From: Acidobacteriaceae bacterium dw_441
GTDB taxonomy: Bacteria; Acidobacteriota; Terriglobia; Terriglobales; Acidobacteriaceae
Direction: 5' to 3'
Length of the DNA: 64,000 bases
Assembly (NCBI GenBank): GCA_018449715.1
Contig: JAAVVA010000007.1
Coordinates: 186,001-250,000, forward strand
A model generated the notes under the pieces. That model did no database searches. It had not been told where the DNA came from and worked only from the letters and a program-made list of their open reading frames with translations. The position numbers were made by a program, and so were the translations under genes. Below, one piece after another: positions 60,278 to 64,000 of the stretch (position 1 is its first letter; each line of letters opens with the position of its first letter).

Positions 60278-63180
60278 TTCGTCGCACCTCCCAGTTCTGG
60301 CCTCTTCTCGTCCTCTGCCTCTGCCTGTCCCTGCACGCCGCCGGGCCGCGCTGGGTCACGGGGAAGCCTTACTACACGACCGAGGGCATTCCGGTCGTCT
60401 GGTACACGACCAGCCCGCTTTACTTCACCGACCCCGGCGACCTCAGCGCCTACGTCAACCACGCCGCCGCCGATGCCATCGTCTCCGCCGCCGCGAACGT
60501 CTGGAACATCCCCACCGCCAGCCTCAACCTCACCCAGGGAGGCACGCTCGACGAGCACGTTGACTCCTCCAACTCCTACCCCACCTCCACCGGAATCGTC
60601 TTCCCCGCAGACGTGCAGAGCGGCAACTATCTCAACAAGCAGATCGCCATTATCTACGACTACGATGGCTCCATCATCGACCTCATGCTCGGCGCGGGAG
60701 CCAGCTCTCCTTCGGGCTGCCGCCAGAGCGGAGTCATCGAAAGCGTCGACTCCTTCTCACCCGCAGGTAATATCCTGCACGCCATCCTCGTTCTCAACGG
60801 ACGCTGCACCGGCCCTGCTCCCGAGCAGCAGCTTCAGATGCAGTACCAGCTCGTGCGAGCCTTCGGACGCATCCTCGGCATCAGCTGGTCGCAGACCAAC
60901 GACAACGTCTTCACCCAGAACCCACGCCCGACCGCCGCACAGGCGCAGAACTGGCCCATCATGCACCCCATCGATATCATCTGCGGCCTCTACACCTACC
61001 AGTGCCTGCCCTCGCCTTTCACCCTTCGCGACGATGACATCGCGGCCCTGGGAATGCTCTACACCGTGGGAGGGTTTTCCCCCGGAGCGGCTCCTCCCCC
61101 TGGCAAGACCGATACCCATGCCCTCGCCAATCGCGTCTTCGGAAACCTCACCTTTCCCAACGGCCAGGGAATGCAGGGTGTCAACATTGTCGGCCAGCGA
61201 CTCGACGGAGCATGGAACACCCCCGACCCCTGGGAGAGCATCTCCTCCGTCAGCGGAGCCCTCTTCCGCAGAAGCAACTCCACTCCCATCTCCAAGCTCA
61301 CCCCCTCCGCCACCAACATGGGAGGCTCCAATACAGCAACCGAGGGAGCATACGATCTTTTCCGGGTTCCGCTCAAAAATGGCTTTGTCTGGTCGAACCT
61401 CGTCATCACGACGCAGCCCATCAACCCGCTTTATACCGGAGCCTACTCCGTTGGGGCATACGACACGAACACCGTCATCCCCTCCGGCCCCCTTGCCACT
61501 ACGACAGGCACCGTACTCAGCTCTTACATCAACCAGTACCGCAACATCATCGTCACTGGCGCCGCCTCTGGCTGCACCACCATGCAGGACGGAACCGAAG
61601 CCTCTCCTGTCGCAGTCGACTCTACGGGCTGGTGGACCTCGAACGTCTGCACCTACAACCACAGCGCATGGAGAAAGTTCCCCATCCGGGCCAACCGCAG
61701 CTTCACCATCGAGGTTACTGCGCTAGACGAAAACGCTCTCCCCAGCACCCACAAAGCCATGCCCGTCCTCGGCCTGTGGAACGCGACCGACGCCACCGGA
61801 ACTCTTCCCACCGTCGCCTCCTCGCCCACCGCCTTCAACTCCTCCGCGATCGGGACCACGGCCCTCACCACCCAGACCTCCAGCGCCAGCCAGTTCCGTC
61901 TCTCCATCTCCGACCAGCGCGGCGACGGTCGCCCCGACTATGCCTACCAAGCCCGCATTCTCTACGCCGACACCGTCTCTCCCTCGACCGTCGCAGCCAA
62001 AGGAGGAAGCGTCACCATCACAGGACTCGGCTTCCGTCCCGGAAACACCGTCACGGTGAATGGCATATCCTCCACCGTCTCTTCCTGGGACCAGAACTCC
62101 ATCACCTTCACCACCCCCAACCTGCACTCCGCAACCGCCATGACTGCCGACATCACCGTGCGCGACCTCGTCACAGGAGGCACCACCGGCATGACCTCCG
62201 CGCTTAACTACGAGGCCCCCGTTCCTGAGCTTGATCTCGTCTCCGCCCCCACCGGCACCGTCTTCACCCAGGTACCCGCCCCAACCGCCTTCGTCGTGAA
62301 GGCCGTAGACGCGGACGGCCTGACGCCGCTCCCAAACATCACGGTTACACTCTCCGCTACCGTCGGGGGAATCATCTTCAACGCCTGCGGCCTATCCACC
62401 TGCACCCTTTCAACGGACGCCGATGGTGTCGTCTCCTCCACCGTCACTCCCCTCACCACCGGGGCCATCACCCTCTCTGCTGCCAGCTCCCTAGGAACTG
62501 TCACCGCCAGCTTTGACGCCATCGTTCGCATCCAGACCATCACCGCCGCTACCGCGCAGCAACTCTACCTCGCCGAAGGAGCCACCCTTACCTGGACCCC
62601 GCAGGTTTCTCTCCTCGACAACGGAGACTCCACCATCGGACTTCCAGTCCAGTGGACCTCCGATCCCGGCGGAGCCATCACCTTCGATCCCGCCACCTCG
62701 CTGACCGACGCACAATCCATCGCCCAGACCTCCGCAACTACCGGCCCCCTCCCCGGAGACACCCAGGCTACGGCGACCGCCTGCGCGTGGACCGTCCATT
62801 GCGTCAACTTCATCGTTCACGCCATCTCCGAAAAGGATTTCCGCCTCGCCACCGTGAGCGGATCGCAGCAGTCCATCGCCCTCTCCGACACCTTCGCCCC
62901 CATCGTTCTCCGAGTCACCACTCCGGACGGCCACCCCATCCCCGGAGCCGAGGTCACGATCCGCCAGACCGTCTCGCCGTGGTCGCCCCCATGCCCCTCG
63001 CAGGGACGCTGCCCCATCGCACCCGTCTACAACTTCTCGACCGCCACCTTCCTCACCGGACCCGATGGAACCATCTCCGCAACGCCACTGGACCTGGGGA
63101 CAAGCCCCTCGCTCACCCACGTAGCCGCATCCGCCGGAACCCAGAGCCTGCTCACCTTTACCCTTGAGCGTCATCCCTGA
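60274..63180 (+). CDS. large secreted protein: degenerate matrixin-like N-terminus plus IPT/TIG and Ig-like domains
   Basis: ATG 60274 overlaps the preceding stop and starts MIRRTSQFWPLLVLCLCLSL, a signal peptide; an ATG 21 bases upstream is also in frame. Residues ~25-270 follow the matrixin layout: a WNIPTASLNL region, LVRAFGRILGISWSQTND where the HExxHxxGxxH helix should be, WPIMHPIDI like the Met-turn, and LRDDDIAALGMLY as the terminal helix. The zinc-binding histidines are absent, so it is probably not a protease. Then a large beta region, an IPT/TIG domain (~625-710: SPSTVAAKGGSVTITGLGFR) and bacterial Ig-like repeats (~715-965). It is likely extracellular and structural or adhesive. 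The 968-residue product is coupled to the 237-aa gene. Confidence 0.8.
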   Translation: MIRRTSQFWPLLVLCLCLSLHAAGPRWVTGKPYYTTEGIPVVWYTTSPLYFTDPGDLSAYVNHAAADAIVSAAANVWNIPTASLNLTQGGTLDEHVDSSNSYPTSTGIVFPADVQSGNYLNKQIAIIYDYDGSIIDLMLGAGASSPSGCRQSGVIESVDSFSPAGNILHAILVLNGRCTGPAPEQQLQMQYQLVRAFGRILGISWSQTNDNVFTQNPRPTAAQAQNWPIMHPIDIICGLYTYQCLPSPFTLRDDDIAALGMLYTVGGFSPGAAPPPGKTDTHALANRVFGNLTFPNGQGMQGVNIVGQRLDGAWNTPDPWESISSVSGALFRRSNSTPISKLTPSATNMGGSNTATEGAYDLFRVPLKNGFVWSNLVITTQPINPLYTGAYSVGAYDTNTVIPSGPLATTTGTVLSSYINQYRNIIVTGAASGCTTMQDGTEASPVAVDSTGWWTSNVCTYNHSAWRKFPIRANRSFTIEVTALDENALPSTHKAMPVLGLWNATDATGTLPTVASSPTAFNSSAIGTTALTTQTSSASQFRLSISDQRGDGRPDYAYQARILYADTVSPSTVAAKGGSVTITGLGFRPGNTVTVNGISSTVSSWDQNSITFTTPNLHSATAMTADITVRDLVTGGTTGMTSALNYEAPVPELDLVSAPTGTVFTQVPAPTAFVVKAVDADGLTPLPNITVTLSATVGGIIFNACGLSTCTLSTDADGVVSSTVTPLTTGAITLSAASSLGTVTASFDAIVRIQTITAATAQQLYLAEGATLTWTPQVSLLDNGDSTIGLPVQWTSDPGGAITFDPATSLTDAQSIAQTSATTGPLPGDTQATATACAWTVHCVNFIVHAISEKDFRLATVSGSQQSIALSDTFAPIVLRVTTPDGHPIPGAEVTIRQTVSPWSPPCPSQGRCPIAPVYNFSTATFLTGPDGTISATPLDLGTSPSLTHVAASAGTQSLLTFTLERHP

Positions 63181-63277
63181 TCGTGAATCGGTGCTACTAA
63201 ACCGCTCCCCACGCATCGAAATAAATGAGATAGGCTGAAGTTAGATCGATCAAGGACGTCCAAAGGAGCCAACCTGC

Positions 63278-64000
63278 ATGGCGGCAATGGGCAGCATCGA
63301 ACGCAAGCGGGTCGTCATCATCGGCGGCGGATTCGCCGGGATCAACGCCGCCCTCGGGCTGGCGCATCTTCCCCTCGACATCACCCTGATCGACCGCAAG
63401 AACCACCACACCTTCCAGCCGCTGCTCTATCAGGTCGCGCTGGCCGTGCTCTCCCCGGCCGAGATCGCCCAGCCCATCCGCTCCATCTTTCGCGACCACC
63501 GGAACATCGAGGTCCTCATGGACGAGGCCACCGGCTTCGACCTCCCGCAGCAGCGCGTCCTCCTCAAAACCGGCTCGCAGATCGAGTACGACTATCTCAT
63601 CGTCGCCACTGGCTCCACCCACTCCTACTTCGGTCGTGACGACTGGGCCTTTCTGGCCCCGGGCCTCAAGAACCTAGAGGACGCCGTCGAAATTCGCCGC
63701 CGAGTCCTGCTTGCCTTCGAGCTGGCCGAGCGCCAGATGCAGGAGAACGGAACCTATCCCCCGCTGAAGTTCGTCATCATCGGCGGCGGCCCCACCGGCG
63801 TCGAGCTCGCCGGAGCCATCAGCGACATCGCCCGCCTGTACATGGCCCGCGACTTCCGCCACATCAATCCCTCGACTGCCGAGGTCCTGATCCTGGAAGG
63901 CTCACCGAGCATCCTTGCGGCATATCCTCCCGACCTCCAGCAGAAGGCCGTAAAGCAACTCGCCGACATTGGAGTCAAGATCCGCACCGGTTCCCATGTC
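63278..64000 (+). CDS. ndh: type II NADH dehydrogenase / FAD-dependent pyridine nucleotide oxidoreductase (3' end beyond window)
   Basis: ATG 63278 lies ten bases after AGGAG; the frame is open to the right edge (241 codons). The start is a classical FAD Rossmann motif, KRVVIIGGGFAGINAALGLA, followed by HTFQPLLYQVALAVLSPAEI, IEYDYLIVATGSTHSYFGRD and the NAD-binding LKFVIIGGGPTGVELAGAIS. These segments match single-subunit NDH-2, which oxidises NADH and reduces quinone at the inner face of the membrane without pumping protons. The C-terminal membrane-binding part lies outside the window. Confidence 0.92.
   Translation, partial: MAAMGSIERKRVVIIGGGFAGINAALGLAHLPLDITLIDRKNHHTFQPLLYQVALAVLSPAEIAQPIRSIFRDHRNIEVLMDEATGFDLPQQRVLLKTGSQIEYDYLIVATGSTHSYFGRDDWAFLAPGLKNLEDAVEIRRRVLLAFELAERQMQENGTYPPLKFVIIGGGPTGVELAGAISDIARLYMARDFRHINPSTAEVLILEGSPSILAAYPPDLQQKAVKQLADIGVKIRTGSHV

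Overview
The window looks like chromosome from an aerobic, polysaccharide-degrading member of the Acidobacteriota (class Terriglobia, of the Granulicella/Terriglobus/Edaphobacter kind). This is an inference from gene content. It rests on a very large outer-membrane TonB-dependent receptor with an N-terminal carboxypeptidase-regulatory-like domain, many exported proteins with twin-arginine or Sec leaders that would be cytoplasmic elsewhere (sugar isomerase/epimerase, Gfo/Idh oxidoreductase, enolase-superfamily protein), a secreted FG-GAP/DUF1080 protein, TPR multihaem cytochromes and high-GC coding DNA. No rRNA, tRNA, CRISPR array, insertion sequence or phage gene was recognised.

Layout. 1-2030: 5' part of a Tat-exported phospholipase C, then a gene-poor stretch holding a small ORF coupled to a gene broken by a nonsense codon. 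2031-7853: a glycosyltransferase-GH130 phosphorylase operon with two small proteins, then a B12-type radical SAM protein. 8028-8822: a haem/flavin-binding pyridoxamine-oxidase-like protein. 9040-18978: two divergent sugar operons around a ROK repressor. One side encodes ThuA, a TIM-barrel protein and a double-thioredoxin-fold protein; the other encodes a copper amine oxidase, a SIS isomerase, a sugar MFS transporter and a ROK kinase. 19068-20716: a zinc-sparing operon (COG0523 GTPase, cysteine-poor L28 and L33) behind a Zur/Fur-like palindrome.

20894-58805 is a large sugar/sugar-acid catabolic island. It holds TonB receptor plus FG-GAP protein, two SMP-30 lactonases, mannonate-dehydratase-type and other enolase-superfamily dehydratases, a GH3 beta-glycosidase, cupin, transketolase, an NAD epimerase, an IclR regulator, three SDRs, a PQQ dehydrogenase, two paralogous heptahaem TPR cytochromes, an MFS transporter, a YjhG/YagF-type xylonate dehydratase, an FAH-family protein, an aldehyde dehydrogenase and a D-2-hydroxyacid dehydrogenase. 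The set SDR, lactonase, xylonate dehydratase, FAH-family dehydratase and semialdehyde dehydrogenase reads as a Weimberg-type oxidative pentose route to 2-oxoglutarate.

The most striking non-coding signal is a repeated operator, TTGC-N7-GCAA-N6-TTGC (a 15-bp palindrome plus a third half-site 21 bp from the first). I found it nine times by eye, each time in a promoter gap of this island: 26657, 36119, 38385, 40307, 40470, 46033, 48475, 50936 and 57680. The architecture is like that described for IclR-family PcaU operators, and an IclR gene sits in the middle of the island downstream of one copy, so the sites probably define its regulon. 58829-64000 holds a terminator, a very acidic small protein, a two-gene secreted operon whose second product looks like a matrixin that has lost its zinc ligands, and the start of a type II NADH dehydrogenase.
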